Origin: Mucilaginibacter frigoritolerans
GTDB lineage: Bacteria; Bacteroidota; Bacteroidia; Sphingobacteriales; Sphingobacteriaceae
Direction: 5' to 3'
Assembly: GCF_007830615.1 (NCBI RefSeq)
Contig: NZ_VLLI01000010.1
Span: 172,222-236,221 of the forward strand
DNA: 64,000 nt
The notes below the pieces were generated by a model. The model was not told the origin of the DNA, did not search any database, and saw only the letters and a program-made list of their open reading frames with translations. Position 1 is the stretch's first letter. Every line of letters begins with the position of its first letter. Position numbers and translations under genes: made by a program. Of the stretch, positions 26,055 to 35,257 are shown piece after piece.

Positions 26055-26624
26055 TTATGCCGTATAAACCGGCGGATCCTTTTTAAATAATGAACCAAAT
26101 ATTAGCGCAAACAGAAATACAAACAGGATGGATATTACAAAACCTTGTATAACACTGCCAACTGTGGAGTTTTTTTGCAAAGCAAAATCCTTTTTCATTT
26201 CTGCCAAATCTTTATCAATTGACTTCTGATCTTCACCTTTTTGTTTGGATATAGTAGTTTTTGCATTAATAGCAGCCAATTGTGTTTTCACAATACTATT
26301 GGGTTCAATAACCTTATCAAACACCATATCCTTACTAATAAACTGTATAATATAAGCAGTTAAAAACATGATAAAAATACCGGTAGTTGCCTGCTTAAAT
26401 GTCCAGTATCCCCCTATTTTCTTCCTACCGTTAAAGCACAAAAATACAGTGATAACAATTGGAATAAACAGCGAAAACATTATAGGTGCAGCAACAAACA
26501 GCGCTGGTGACGTAGTCATCTGGGTAATAAAATAGTATGAAAAAATACCAAGTGCCGTTAAAATAACACCTAATACAATTCCGTACTTTAAAAAGTTAAC
26601 TTTTATCTTTTGATCAATAGTCAT
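26055..26624 (-). CDS. DUF4199 domain-containing membrane protein (second copy)
   Basis: 189 residues, four membrane helices, with the family arrangement (YWTFKQATTGIFIMFLTAYI as the conserved re-entrant segment, then a Lys/Gln/Asp-rich loop, then a final helix ISILFVFLFALIFGSLF). It is the paralogue of the gene at 25350-25907; the loop between helices 3 and 4 is highly charged here (QKGEDQKSIDKDLAEMKKD). It starts 14 bp after the acidic protein gene and closes the BatA to DUF4199 run before a terminator. Function unknown. Confidence 0.85.
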   Translation of the reverse strand: MTIDQKIKVNFLKYGIVLGVILTALGIFSYYFITQMTTSPALFVAAPIMFSLFIPIVITVFLCFNGRKKIGGYWTFKQATTGIFIMFLTAYIIQFISKDMVFDKVIEPNSIVKTQLAAINAKTTISKQKGEDQKSIDKDLAEMKKDFALQKNSTVGSVIQGFVISILFVFLFALIFGSLFKKDPPVYTA

Positions 26625-26638
26625 TTTGTAAGTATAGT

Positions 26639-27307
26639 TTAGCTAAAGCTGATTAAAATTTCCAGTACAGCCATATCAAAGTCCCTGGTGATGGCTTCGT
26701 CCGCAATAGCCTTTTTGTCTTGTGCCGATGGTTTAATGTTTTGGAAGAAGCACATCATCGGATAAAATAATTCTTTCAATTCTGAATCTTCGGGTAGTTT
26801 TTCGGCTACCTTACTGATTTCGGCGACAGGGCTTTCCATTAGTACCTGGTGGGCAATTACCGGCTCGTAGATTCTGTATTCGTCCTGAAACTCATCTTCG
26901 TCAACCAATAAAAATTCTTTCAGGTAATCTTCCAGCTCGGGTTCAATACCTTCGTCCTGGCACTCATTTAAATAAAGCAGCAGGTTCAATAATTCGGTAC
27001 CACGGTCAAGTGTATCTTCCTCAATCTCTTCCCATTCGGGCGAGTCAAGGTAATCTTCCTCCAACTTCTTGATATCGGCACTAAAAAAGTTAATCATCAG
27101 CAGGTCAAAGAAAACTTCGCGCAAAATTTCCAACTGCGGATAGTCATCAAAAACTTCATCCAGCATATCTACTTTGCTTAAAAAATCTTCTTCAGATGCA
27201 AACACTTCAGCAAAAACCGAAGTAAAAGGGGTAGCATCAAAGGTGCTGTATTGTGTAAAAGCGGCAAATGCTACTTTTACTGCGGTTTCAACTTTTGGGT
27301 CGATCAT
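26639..27307 (-). CDS. Acidic all-helical hypothetical protein
   Basis: 222 residues, very rich in Asp and Glu (for example SPEWEEIEEDTLDRGTELL and EDEFQDEYRIYEP) with no signal peptide or membrane helix. The periodic hydrophobics suggest an all-helical, repeat-like scaffold. It starts 12 bp downstream of the dihydroorotase-like gene and ends 14 bp before a DUF4199 gene, so it is part of that operon. No known family is recognised. The linkage to an enzyme homologue lacking metal ligands suggests a structural or regulatory complex, which is inference. Confidence 0.75.
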   Translation of the reverse strand: MIDPKVETAVKVAFAAFTQYSTFDATPFTSVFAEVFASEEDFLSKVDMLDEVFDDYPQLEILREVFFDLLMINFFSADIKKLEEDYLDSPEWEEIEEDTLDRGTELLNLLLYLNECQDEGIEPELEDYLKEFLLVDEDEFQDEYRIYEPVIAHQVLMESPVAEISKVAEKLPEDSELKELFYPMMCFFQNIKPSAQDKKAIADEAITRDFDMAVLEILISFS

Positions 27308-27319
27308 GATTTAATGTTT

Positions 27320-28570
27320 TTATTTATATAGGTGATTGTTGTTTAAAGTTAACAGCACTTTACCCTTTAAGTTCTGCCCTATAAAAGGCGAATTATAAGA
27401 TTTTGACCTGTTATTGTTTTTGGTGTACTCCCACTCTGCATCTGCATCAAAAAGCACCAAATTAGCTGCTTGCCCTTCGGCTATTACAGGTACATCAATA
27501 TTTAATATCTGCCTTGGATTAACAGCCAGTTTTTCAACTATCAGGTTAATATCCAACCCGGTTTGTAAAGCCAGTGATAAGGTTGTTTGTAAGCCTATCA
27601 TTCCAAATTCAGCCACTTCAAACTCCACATCTTTAAATTCAACTTCGTGCGGGGTATGTTGCGATACTATGGCGTCTATTGTGCCGTCTTTTAAGCCCTC
27701 TAGCAAAGCGTTCACATCATCTTGCGTACGTAGCGGTGGCTTTACTTTATAAAGGCTGTCGAAGCCTAAAAGCGATTCATCGGTTAACACTAAATGATAA
27801 GCAGCTACATCGCAGGTAGCTTCAATACCTTTACGCTTAGCTTCTCTGATCAGTTCAACCGAACGGGTGGTTGAGATGGTACTGAAATGGATTTTTGAAC
27901 CGGTATATTCAGCCAGATAAAGATCGCGCGCTATCATTAATTCTTCGGCAAGCGGTGGTATGCCTTTCATGCCTAACAATGTACTTACTTCACCTTCATT
28001 TACTTTAGCTTTCCCAGCAATAGCCGTATCTTCCGGATAAGAAAACACCAATGCATCAAAACCCTGGGCATATAAAAGGGCGCGTTCCATCAGGCCTGCA
28101 TCCTGTACGGGTCTGTTACCATCGGTAAATGCCTTTGCACCGCTCAAATACATGTCATACATTTCGGCAAGGTCTTTCCCTTCGCGTTTGTATGAAATAG
28201 CACCTAAAGGATATACGTCAACCAGATTTTTGGTAGCGCGGTTTAGTAAATATTCAATTTCGGCTTTTGAATGTACCGGCGGAATAGTGTTTGGCATTAA
28301 CGCTATACCGGTAAAGCCACCGGCAGCGGCTGCTTTGGTTCCGGTATAAAGATCTTCTTTAGTTTCCAGGCCCAGTTCGCCTATGTTACAGTTCAGATCG
28401 AAAAAACCTGGTGAAATAAATTTGCCTTCTCCATCAATAACTTCAGCATCAGCTTCAATATCTGTGCCTATCTTACTGATTACTCCTTTTTCAATTAAAA
28501 CATCAGCAATTTTTTGATTAAATGGCGAGTTAGGGTCAATTATTTTAGCAGATTTAATAAGCAAATTCAT
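27320..28570 (-). CDS. Dihydroorotase homologue lacking metal ligands (PyrC'-like)
   Basis: 416 residues of the amidohydrolase/class I dihydroorotase fold, with the usual start (IKSAKIIDPNSPFN ... VIDGEGKFISPGFFDL). The metal-binding H-x-H is Asn60-Cys-Asn62 (LNCNIGELG). The His before E-D is replaced by Tyr178 (FSYPED). The second His of the H-x-x-H-x-S-T segment is Thr231. The catalytic Asp of D-H-A-P-H is Gln304 (VSQHTPH). With these losses it should not hydrolyse dihydroorotate. Catalytically dead dihydroorotases (PyrC') are known to act as scaffolds for aspartate transcarbamoylase in pseudomonads, which is the best analogy. An active dihydroorotase is expected elsewhere. Many databases would still label it dihydroorotase. 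Confidence 0.88.
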   Translation of the reverse strand: MNLLIKSAKIIDPNSPFNQKIADVLIEKGVISKIGTDIEADAEVIDGEGKFISPGFFDLNCNIGELGLETKEDLYTGTKAAAAGGFTGIALMPNTIPPVHSKAEIEYLLNRATKNLVDVYPLGAISYKREGKDLAEMYDMYLSGAKAFTDGNRPVQDAGLMERALLYAQGFDALVFSYPEDTAIAGKAKVNEGEVSTLLGMKGIPPLAEELMIARDLYLAEYTGSKIHFSTISTTRSVELIREAKRKGIEATCDVAAYHLVLTDESLLGFDSLYKVKPPLRTQDDVNALLEGLKDGTIDAIVSQHTPHEVEFKDVEFEVAEFGMIGLQTTLSLALQTGLDINLIVEKLAVNPRQILNIDVPVIAEGQAANLVLFDADAEWEYTKNNNRSKSYNSPFIGQNLKGKVLLTLNNNHLYK

Positions 28571-28604
28571 TTACGTTGCTTTAAAAGGTGGGTATTTTTA
28601 TTCA

Positions 28605-30656
28605 TTAAACCGGTTGGGAAATCTGCTTTGTATCAGTTTTGTAATACCTGATGAGCAGTATTTCTATCCCCAGAAAAATCAATGCCAAAATTATACAAAG
28701 TTTCCATAATTGTAAGCCGAAATTTGTTTCTGTTACAGCACCTTTTAACGAGCCATTTCCACCCTCCAAAACGGGGCCCGATTGCGGCACTTGTTTACCC
28801 AGTTCGGTAATACTTAAATAGCTTAAATCTGATTCGCTCCGGTTATCATTAAAAGCGATAACCGCTACGGTACTGTCTTGTTTTTTAAGATCATACAAAC
28901 CAGTATCGTGCAATTGATCGGCCACAAATAACTGGGTACTTCCCTCCTGCTGCCGGGTATCCGGAATGATGCTTTGGGTTCCTTTAACCAGTTTCAACAC
29001 TTGCTTATCATTGGTTTGTACGGGTGGTATTTCAATGGTTTCATCTTTACCAAGGGTGTAAAACAAAGATTGATCATGCCCGCTTAGCAGCGCTATCCTG
29101 AACATTATGGGTACAAACAAGGCATGTCTTGGCAAATTGCTGAAGTCTTCATTCAAAGCTACAGCCGAAACATATACTTTTCCCTTTCCAGAGCTAAAGC
29201 CTGTCCAGAACGCTTGCCTGCCCGGCAGAGTCATCAGGTTTTCAGGATGACCGGATGATGAGCTTAACGTATAATATTGTTTAACCACCGGCAGATCCGG
29301 ATTTTGAGGGAAACTGTCGAAAATATTTTTAAATACTGCGTTTTGCAGGTTCAGCCCATCAACTTTAGCATTACCGGTTATTAATTTTTCGGGATAAGCC
29401 ACATTCATGGGTTCCAGAAAAGAACGGTAACTGGTTAAATCGGCTGTTGCCGATGGAAAAACCAACAGGGTACCACCTTTTGCAACATATGTTTTAAGTT
29501 GCTGCGACAAGCCGGTTGAAATAGCATTTATATCACTTAGTACAACCAGCGGGTAAGTGTTCAGGGAGGCATAATCCACATTACCATCGGGCACGCGTCT
29601 GGCTGCAAAAAAAGGATCGGCCGCAAAAACAGCTTTCAGGTAGGGATTAACAGTACCACCATCAATCAGTAAAACAGGCATTTGCTGCCGTACATTAAAC
29701 GAAAAATAAAACTGATTATCAAAAGTTACAGGGTTATCCTGCAAAGTAATTTCGGCTCGCTGCCAGCTTGCCTGCAAGCCTGAAAAGGTAAGCGTATCAT
29801 ACTGCACTGAGCGTGCATTTACGGTATAGCTTCCCAAAGCTTTTTGCTGTCCGTTAATAAGTAATTTAAGCGGTATTTTTTCGGCAGCTTCATCCGCATA
29901 GTTATGCAACCTTACCACCAGCTTCTCACTCTCACCTGGGCGATGTATGGCACTCAACAACTGAACAGAATCAACAGCTACATTGGGTAATTTACTAGCT
30001 TTAAGCTGTACCAAACTGATCCGCAGGCCTGCATCTGCTTTTACGGGCTGGGGTGTTGCCATGTTTTTTTGAAAATCGGATATCACATAAACAGACCTCA
30101 AGCCACCTTTTTGCATATCCAATAAGCTCTGTTGGCGGCTAATGATCTGCTGCAGACTGCGGCTTTGTGCGCTGATCTTCACTGCATCAACGGCATCATT
30201 AAACTCATCCCGGCTTAGTAAACGCTGGTGCTTACCTTCAAAATCCTGCGTAAGCAGTTGAAACCTGTCGTTTATGCTATAGGCGGATGCAATTTCTTTG
30301 GCGCGGCGCTTGGCTTCATCCAACAAAGTGCCCTCGCTGTTAAGCGTTTGCATGGAATATGAATTATCAACAAAGATGCTTACCTGCTGCTGTTTACCGG
30401 CATTGGTTGCGTTTTTACCGGAAATGTATGGCCGGGCAAAGGCAAATACCAAAAAAGCGACGGCCAACATCCTTGACGCTAATATGAGACGTTCTTTAAG
30501 GTTTTTACGGGATGACTGCTGCTCCTGTATTTCTTTCAAAAACTGCACATTGCTGAAATACACCTTCTGATACCTGCGAAAATTAAACAGGTGAATCAGT
30601 ATGGGTATAGCCAGAAATAAAAATGCAAATAGAAAAGCAGGGTATAAAAAATGCAT
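28605..30656 (-). CDS. BatA domain-containing membrane protein with von Willebrand-like region
   Basis: 683 residues from the ATG at 30656 (an in-frame upstream ATG at 30683 adds nine residues before the signal-like MHFLYPAFLFAFLFLA). The BatA N-terminal domain is clear: two membrane helices around a basic loop (NFRRYQKVYFSNVQFLKEIQ, ERLILASRMLAVAFLVFAFA). A von Willebrand-type segment with a D-x-S-x-S motif follows (FVDNSYSM), then a long periplasmic region and a final helix (LWKLCIILALIFLGIEILLI). Bat proteins in Bacteroidota are linked to stress tolerance and envelope function. It starts the operon that includes the dihydroorotase homologue 34 bp downstream. Confidence 0.88.
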   Translation of the reverse strand: MHFLYPAFLFAFLFLAIPILIHLFNFRRYQKVYFSNVQFLKEIQEQQSSRKNLKERLILASRMLAVAFLVFAFARPYISGKNATNAGKQQQVSIFVDNSYSMQTLNSEGTLLDEAKRRAKEIASAYSINDRFQLLTQDFEGKHQRLLSRDEFNDAVDAVKISAQSRSLQQIISRQQSLLDMQKGGLRSVYVISDFQKNMATPQPVKADAGLRISLVQLKASKLPNVAVDSVQLLSAIHRPGESEKLVVRLHNYADEAAEKIPLKLLINGQQKALGSYTVNARSVQYDTLTFSGLQASWQRAEITLQDNPVTFDNQFYFSFNVRQQMPVLLIDGGTVNPYLKAVFAADPFFAARRVPDGNVDYASLNTYPLVVLSDINAISTGLSQQLKTYVAKGGTLLVFPSATADLTSYRSFLEPMNVAYPEKLITGNAKVDGLNLQNAVFKNIFDSFPQNPDLPVVKQYYTLSSSSGHPENLMTLPGRQAFWTGFSSGKGKVYVSAVALNEDFSNLPRHALFVPIMFRIALLSGHDQSLFYTLGKDETIEIPPVQTNDKQVLKLVKGTQSIIPDTRQQEGSTQLFVADQLHDTGLYDLKKQDSTVAVIAFNDNRSESDLSYLSITELGKQVPQSGPVLEGGNGSLKGAVTETNFGLQLWKLCIILALIFLGIEILLIRYYKTDTKQISQPV

Positions 30657-31090
30657 ATTTAAGATGCGGAGTGATACATACAAATTTACGAAAAACGGAG
30701 CGATTTATTGCTATGCAGGTAGCTGAATGTGTATAAAAACTTTTTCTTTTTAGCGCAAATTTTTCTTTTTATATTTGTAAATGAAAGTTGTTCCCCGTTG
30801 ATTATCAATCTGAAAATCAATTTTTAAAAAATCATTTCACCCTCTATACTTCTACTACTCGTTTTGGTTTTGGTTTACTGTTTTTATTTAGTGGATCATA
30901 AGATAAACCAAAAGGTAACCCAAAACATAGCCCACCACCTGACTCATTACTCCATACAATTAACTGAATTATAATTAATTAAACGACTGCAACGCCGCCC
31001 TTAATCAGACCACAAAATTGGCAGTGTTTCATCCCCTTAAAAAAACAATTTTCAATTGTCCGGCTTATTACCATAAAATACATCTAAAAT
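30657..31090. other. Divergent intergenic region, no gene seen
   Basis: 434 bp between the BatA gene and the DUF72 gene. A TTTTGGTTTA (30868-30877)/TAAACCAAAA (30904-30913) inverted repeat with a 26-nt loop is the only structure. A TATTTGTAA at about 30771 does not fit TAnnTTTG well. No small ORF with coding character is seen. Confidence 0.4.
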
Positions 31091-31813
31091 ATGATAAACT
31101 GGCATATTGGCTGCTCGGGCTTTCATTATAAGGACTGGAAAGGACCGTTTTATCCAACCGATCTTCCGCAACGCAAATGGTTTGATTTTTACTGTGAGCA
31201 TTTTAAAACGCTGGAACTCAATGTTACTTTTTATCGGTTTCCACAATTATCATTTTTGCAAAACTGGTATCAAAAAAGCCCTGCTGATTTCCGTTTTTCA
31301 GTGAAAGCACCGCGGGCAATTACCCATTATAAGAAATTTAACGACACAAGTGATCTGATCATCAGCTTTTATGATACTATAAATAATGGCTTACAGGAAA
31401 AATTGGGACCTGTGTTATTCCAGATGCCGCCAAGCTACCACTACAGCGAAGCCAATCTGAAGAAGATCATCAACAGCCTGAACCCCTCATTTAAAAACGT
31501 GCTCGAACTACGCCATACAAGCTGGTGGCGTGATGACGTTTACGAAGAGTTGGTTAAAAATAAAATTACCTTTTGTGGTATGAGTCACCCTACCCTGCCT
31601 GATGAGGTGATTGTAAATACCGATGTGGTTTATTATCGTTTTCACGGTGTGCCGGAATTATACCGGTCACGCTATTCTGTCGAATTTCTGCAAAAGATTG
31701 TGAACAGTATTAAAAGCAATAACCAGACTAAAGAAGCCTGGTGCTATTTTAATAATGATTATGATACCATTGGGGTAATAAATGCAAAAGAAATGCTGGG
31801 AATGGTTGGATAG
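31091..31813 (+). CDS. DUF72 domain-containing protein
   Basis: 240 residues of the DUF72 TIM-barrel family: IGCSGFHYKDWKGPFYP at the N terminus, FDFYCEHFKTLELNVTFYRFP, FRFSVKAPRAITH, LGPVLFQMPPSYHY, VLELRHTSWW and YYRFHGVPELYRSRYS. The conserved acidic and His residues of the barrel are present. DUF72 proteins (YecE-like) have no established reaction, though the fold and conserved pocket suggest an enzyme. Cytoplasmic, no signal. It is a single gene followed by a dispersed repeat. Confidence 0.9.
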   Translation: MINWHIGCSGFHYKDWKGPFYPTDLPQRKWFDFYCEHFKTLELNVTFYRFPQLSFLQNWYQKSPADFRFSVKAPRAITHYKKFNDTSDLIISFYDTINNGLQEKLGPVLFQMPPSYHYSEANLKKIINSLNPSFKNVLELRHTSWWRDDVYEELVKNKITFCGMSHPTLPDEVIVNTDVVYYRFHGVPELYRSRYSVEFLQKIVNSIKSNNQTKEAWCYFNNDYDTIGVINAKEMLGMVG

Positions 31814-31841
31814 AATTCTTTTCTCATTCCTTTTTACAACT

Positions 31842-31978
31842 TGTCTTTTCGAACGATAGAGAGAAATCTTTTTCGATAGGCTATGCGGACTATACAGAGC
31901 GGATATACAAATCGCACTACGCAAACGTTAATACAAGGCGCAAAAGATTTCTCCTCGGCGCCCTCGTTCGAAATTACA
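31842..31978. repeat. MITE/REP-like element with TTTCGAACGA inverted ends
   Basis: The left part TTTTCGAACGATAGAGAGAA (from 31846) followed by ATCTTTTT is mirrored on the right by AAAAGATTTCTC ... CTCGTTCGAAATTACA (31942-31978). The arms share TTCGAACGA and GAGAAATCTTTT in the same order, with an indel between. The roughly 70-bp centre has no ORF. I recall very frequent repeats with the words TTTCGA and GAGAAATCTTTT in Sphingobacteriaceae, so this is probably one copy of a dispersed palindromic element. It separates two convergent genes. Confidence 0.6.
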
Positions 31979-31992
31979 GAAGGAGTTTGATT

Positions 31993-32799
31993 TTACTGCT
32001 CCCCATCACCACCGCTTCCATCACTATCACTGGTGTGATGATGTTTTTTATGTTTCTTTTTGTGTTTAATTTCCGTGTTCTTCTTTTTGGTTTCTTTTGA
32101 ACTTTGTTTGGGCTTAGTTGAGGTTTCAGCAGGCTTTACTGCGTCTTTTACTGCGGTTTGGGCACCTTTTGTACTGGTTGAGTCGGTGCTGAGTTGTTTT
32201 ACGGTAAAGCTATTATCACGTAAACCATATTGTAACAGGCGTTTTTGTCCGCTTGGTTTGGCATCTTTTCCGCTGCCGCTATAAATCGGAAACTCCCGCA
32301 TCAGCGTACCATCTTTTATGTAAAAATTATCACTACCACGATATCCCTGTCTTTGTTTTTGATTGAGTTTTGGGAAATCAAGCTTTTGTGCCTTGCCGTT
32401 ACTAAACTCAAAAGCATACATGGTGGTATAGTTAATGGTATCTTTACCTTTTGCCTGAATTATTATTTCGGGATTGCCATCCAGATCCATATCTGAGTTA
32501 TACACATCAACAATGCTGCCATCCAAATCGCCGGTGGTAGTGGTGTATTTGGCTGCGGCCGAATCTGAATGTAATATTTCAAACGCACCAACGGTTGCCG
32601 ATCCTCTGCCCCAGCTTAGGATATCATAATCCTGCCCCGGTGAAACCTCTATCAGCTTATGGTACCTGAAGGGATCCATCACAACCGGTTTCTTCTCAAT
32701 AGTAGTAGCAGCACCTGTTGGTTTATCATCATTGCTGCAACCTGTTATAAAGGCGCAACCTATCAGCATAAAAATATAAAACCCGAATATTTTTTTCAT
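31993..32799 (-). CDS. Lipoprotein with His/Lys-rich C-terminal tail
   Basis: 268 residues from the ATG at 32799, the start of a lipoprotein signal (MKKIFGFYIFMLIGCAFITG then Cys). The middle region carries an FG-GAP/VCBS-like calcium-loop segment (DVYNSDMDLDGNPEIIIQ) and conserved strands around it. The C-terminal 60 residues are low complexity, Thr/Lys/Glu-rich and then Lys/His-rich (KKHKKHHHTSD), ending in an acidic Gly-rich tail. The tail could bind metal or wall polymers; that is inference. It follows the hexosaminidase gene by 8 bp, so it is co-transcribed. No known family name is assigned. Confidence 0.75.
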   Translation of the reverse strand: MKKIFGFYIFMLIGCAFITGCSNDDKPTGAATTIEKKPVVMDPFRYHKLIEVSPGQDYDILSWGRGSATVGAFEILHSDSAAAKYTTTTGDLDGSIVDVYNSDMDLDGNPEIIIQAKGKDTINYTTMYAFEFSNGKAQKLDFPKLNQKQRQGYRGSDNFYIKDGTLMREFPIYSGSGKDAKPSGQKRLLQYGLRDNSFTVKQLSTDSTSTKGAQTAVKDAVKPAETSTKPKQSSKETKKKNTEIKHKKKHKKHHHTSDSDGSGGDGEQ

Positions 32800-32807
32800 T
32801 CGAAACC

Positions 32808-35123
32808 TCAATTAAACAATGTATCAGGTGTTAACTCTCCTTTTGGTTTACCCGGAATAGTCATAAACACCCTTAAACTTCCGGCATTAGCGACATCAAA
32901 ATACTTAACGGTAATTTTGTGATAGCCCTTTAACAGCGGAACCGATCCACCCTGATCAAAAACACCATGCTTACCATCATTATCAACTACCGGCTGGTCA
33001 TCTATCAATAAAGCCGAACCATTGGCTGATGATGTGGTAAAACCATAAACACCATCACTATCAATACGAATAAAACCGCTGTATATTACGCCAAATCCTT
33101 TTATATTCTTTTTAAATGCAGCCGTATTAAAAGTTACTGCTGTGCCGGTATCAATAATCGCAGCACCATTTAATTGTGCCAGACTGGTAAATTCGCCGGT
33201 AAACAGTTGATATTTTAGGCCTTTGCCTATTACTTGGTAAGTTACAGGGTTAAACGGTGTTTTGTTGTAAACTGTTACATGTGTTACCTGGCTCCTTTTG
33301 CCCGATGGAGTAATTACAAGAGCCTTTAGCTCACGATATTGATCCTGAGGCACATCATAGGTCATCGGTATAGTAAAAGGCATATCGGTTAATCCGGGTT
33401 CGTAACCGTCAATAGTATAGTAAACTGTAGCTCCTTTTACTGATGGTTTTAAATTAACATTTAACTGGGAACCAAACATAATAGTATCCACAGCCCCAAT
33501 AACTGCAGGCACGCGGAAATTGAATTTGGTATCCAGTTTTCCTAAATGCGATGGCAGGCGGGTATTAGCAAAATCAACATAATTTTTATTAGCCAAAGGC
33601 GACCATGCCACTTCTGATAGCGCCAGTAAACGAGGTAACACCATATAATCTACCTTGTTTTCGGTAGGGATGTACTCTGTCCATAAATTGGCTTGTACGC
33701 CTAATACGTATTTTTGCTGATCGGGAGTTAAAATGGCCGGAGTTGGATTGTAGCTGTATATTTTGGTTAATGGCTCGTTACCGCCAATGCTCAACGGTTC
33801 ATTTTTACCTTGTGCATGGTCAATGTACAAGCCACCACTGCCAGGAGTCATGATCACATTGTGGTTTTGTTGTGCTGCCGCGATGCCACCTGCTTCACCT
33901 CTCCAGCTCATTACCGTGGCGTTTGGCGATAGGCCACCTTCCAGAATCTCATCCCAACCAATAATGCTTCGGCCTTTTGAGTTTACAAACTTCTCCATCC
34001 GCTGAATGAAGTAGCTTTGCAGCTTATCTTCCTTGCTTCCTGCTTTATCGTCTTTTAAACCCAGTTTTTTGATCAATTTCTGGCAAAAAGGCGATTGTTT
34101 CCAAACATCTTTCGGCGCCTCATCGCCACCAACGTGGATGTATTTGCTTGGGAACAGGTCCATCACCTCCGTTAAAACATCCTGCAAAAAGCTGAAAGTT
34201 TTGTCGGACGGACAATAAATATCGTGGAACACGCCCCAGGTTTCGGCAGCCTTATAGTTCATTGATGGGTCGCAGCTCAATTCGGGGTACGCAGCTAAAG
34301 CAGCTTCTGAGTGGCCGGGCATTTCAATTTCGGGCACTACATTAATATACCTGTCGGCTGCATATTTAACTACTTCGCGAATCTGATCCTGCGTATAATA
34401 ACCGCCATATGGGGTATTATCAAACTGTTGTGGCGTACGGTCATGGTAATTACCGATAACGGTTTGCGCACGCTGACTGCCAATTTGGGTTAGCTTAGGA
34501 TATTTTTTTATTTCGATGCGCCATCCCTGGTCATCAGTTAAATGCCAGTGAAAATTATTCAGCTTATAGGTAGCCATCAGGTCGATGTATTTTTTAACAA
34601 ACTCAACCGAAAAGAAATGGCGGCATACATCCAGCATTAAGCCTCTATAGCCAAAACGTGGATAATCCTCAATCTGCACAACAGGCAAATGAATTGCTGC
34701 GGCTCTACCAGTTGGGATGAGTTGTATTAAGGTTTGGATGCCATAAAAAAGGCCCGCTCCTTTGCCCGAAATGATGATTTGTTGCGGCGATATGGTTAAA
34801 CGGTAACCATCAGGCGGCAAGCCATCGGTACCAGCAGAAGTAAGTACAATACTATTTGCAGTAGAGGCACCATTATTTTGCTGAAGCTGCACATGCAGCA
34901 TAGCTTTATTTTGAATATAATCTGTTAAAAAAAGTACCGCTTTATTGGTTACACTATCAGCCATGATAACGGTTTGCTGACTTAAAACAAACTCACCCTG
35001 ACCTTTTTTTAAGGATACCGGGGCCGGAATAATACCCATATTAGGGTCAGTATCCTGCGCATTGGTCATACCAATACCAACTGCCATAAAAACACCAAGC
35101 AGGCAAAAAATCTTTTTAAACAT
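32808..35123 (-). CDS. Beta-N-acetylhexosaminidase, glycoside hydrolase family 20
   Basis: 771 residues with a signal peptide (MFKKIFCLLGVFMAVGIGMT). A GH20b-type N-terminal domain is followed by the GH20 TIM barrel with HWHLTDDQGWRIEIKKYP, and the catalytic Asp-Glu pair in HVGGDEAPKDVW, whose Asp positions the substrate acetamido group and whose Glu is the acid. WANLWTEY supplies aromatic subsite residues. A chitobiase/CBM-like region (YYTIDGYEPG) and a PA14-like C-terminal domain (GVYGFTTSSANGSALLIDDQPV) follow. It removes terminal GlcNAc or GalNAc from chitin fragments or host and fungal glycans in the periplasm or at the surface. Co-transcribed with the downstream lipoprotein. Confidence 0.94.
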   Translation of the reverse strand: MFKKIFCLLGVFMAVGIGMTNAQDTDPNMGIIPAPVSLKKGQGEFVLSQQTVIMADSVTNKAVLFLTDYIQNKAMLHVQLQQNNGASTANSIVLTSAGTDGLPPDGYRLTISPQQIIISGKGAGLFYGIQTLIQLIPTGRAAAIHLPVVQIEDYPRFGYRGLMLDVCRHFFSVEFVKKYIDLMATYKLNNFHWHLTDDQGWRIEIKKYPKLTQIGSQRAQTVIGNYHDRTPQQFDNTPYGGYYTQDQIREVVKYAADRYINVVPEIEMPGHSEAALAAYPELSCDPSMNYKAAETWGVFHDIYCPSDKTFSFLQDVLTEVMDLFPSKYIHVGGDEAPKDVWKQSPFCQKLIKKLGLKDDKAGSKEDKLQSYFIQRMEKFVNSKGRSIIGWDEILEGGLSPNATVMSWRGEAGGIAAAQQNHNVIMTPGSGGLYIDHAQGKNEPLSIGGNEPLTKIYSYNPTPAILTPDQQKYVLGVQANLWTEYIPTENKVDYMVLPRLLALSEVAWSPLANKNYVDFANTRLPSHLGKLDTKFNFRVPAVIGAVDTIMFGSQLNVNLKPSVKGATVYYTIDGYEPGLTDMPFTIPMTYDVPQDQYRELKALVITPSGKRSQVTHVTVYNKTPFNPVTYQVIGKGLKYQLFTGEFTSLAQLNGAAIIDTGTAVTFNTAAFKKNIKGFGVIYSGFIRIDSDGVYGFTTSSANGSALLIDDQPVVDNDGKHGVFDQGGSVPLLKGYHKITVKYFDVANAGSLRVFMTIPGKPKGELTPDTLFN

Positions 35124-35210
35124 AAATTAAAGTTAATGCTATCAAATTCAAGGTGGTGAAGTTAACAGATTTTGCAAAAAAACAGCAAACTACAGATGTA
35201 AAAAATCTGT

Positions 35211-35252
35211 TCAAAACAAAAGAGCCGCCCCGTTTAGTATCAGGGCGGCTCT
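35211..35252 (-). terminator. Terminator of the ribosomal protein THX gene
   Basis: AGAGCCGCCC (35221-35230) pairs with GGGCGGCTCT (35243-35252). On the minus strand the stem is followed by TTTTGTTTTGA, which serves the gene at 35258-35380. Confidence 0.85.
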
Positions 35253-35257
35253 TCAGC

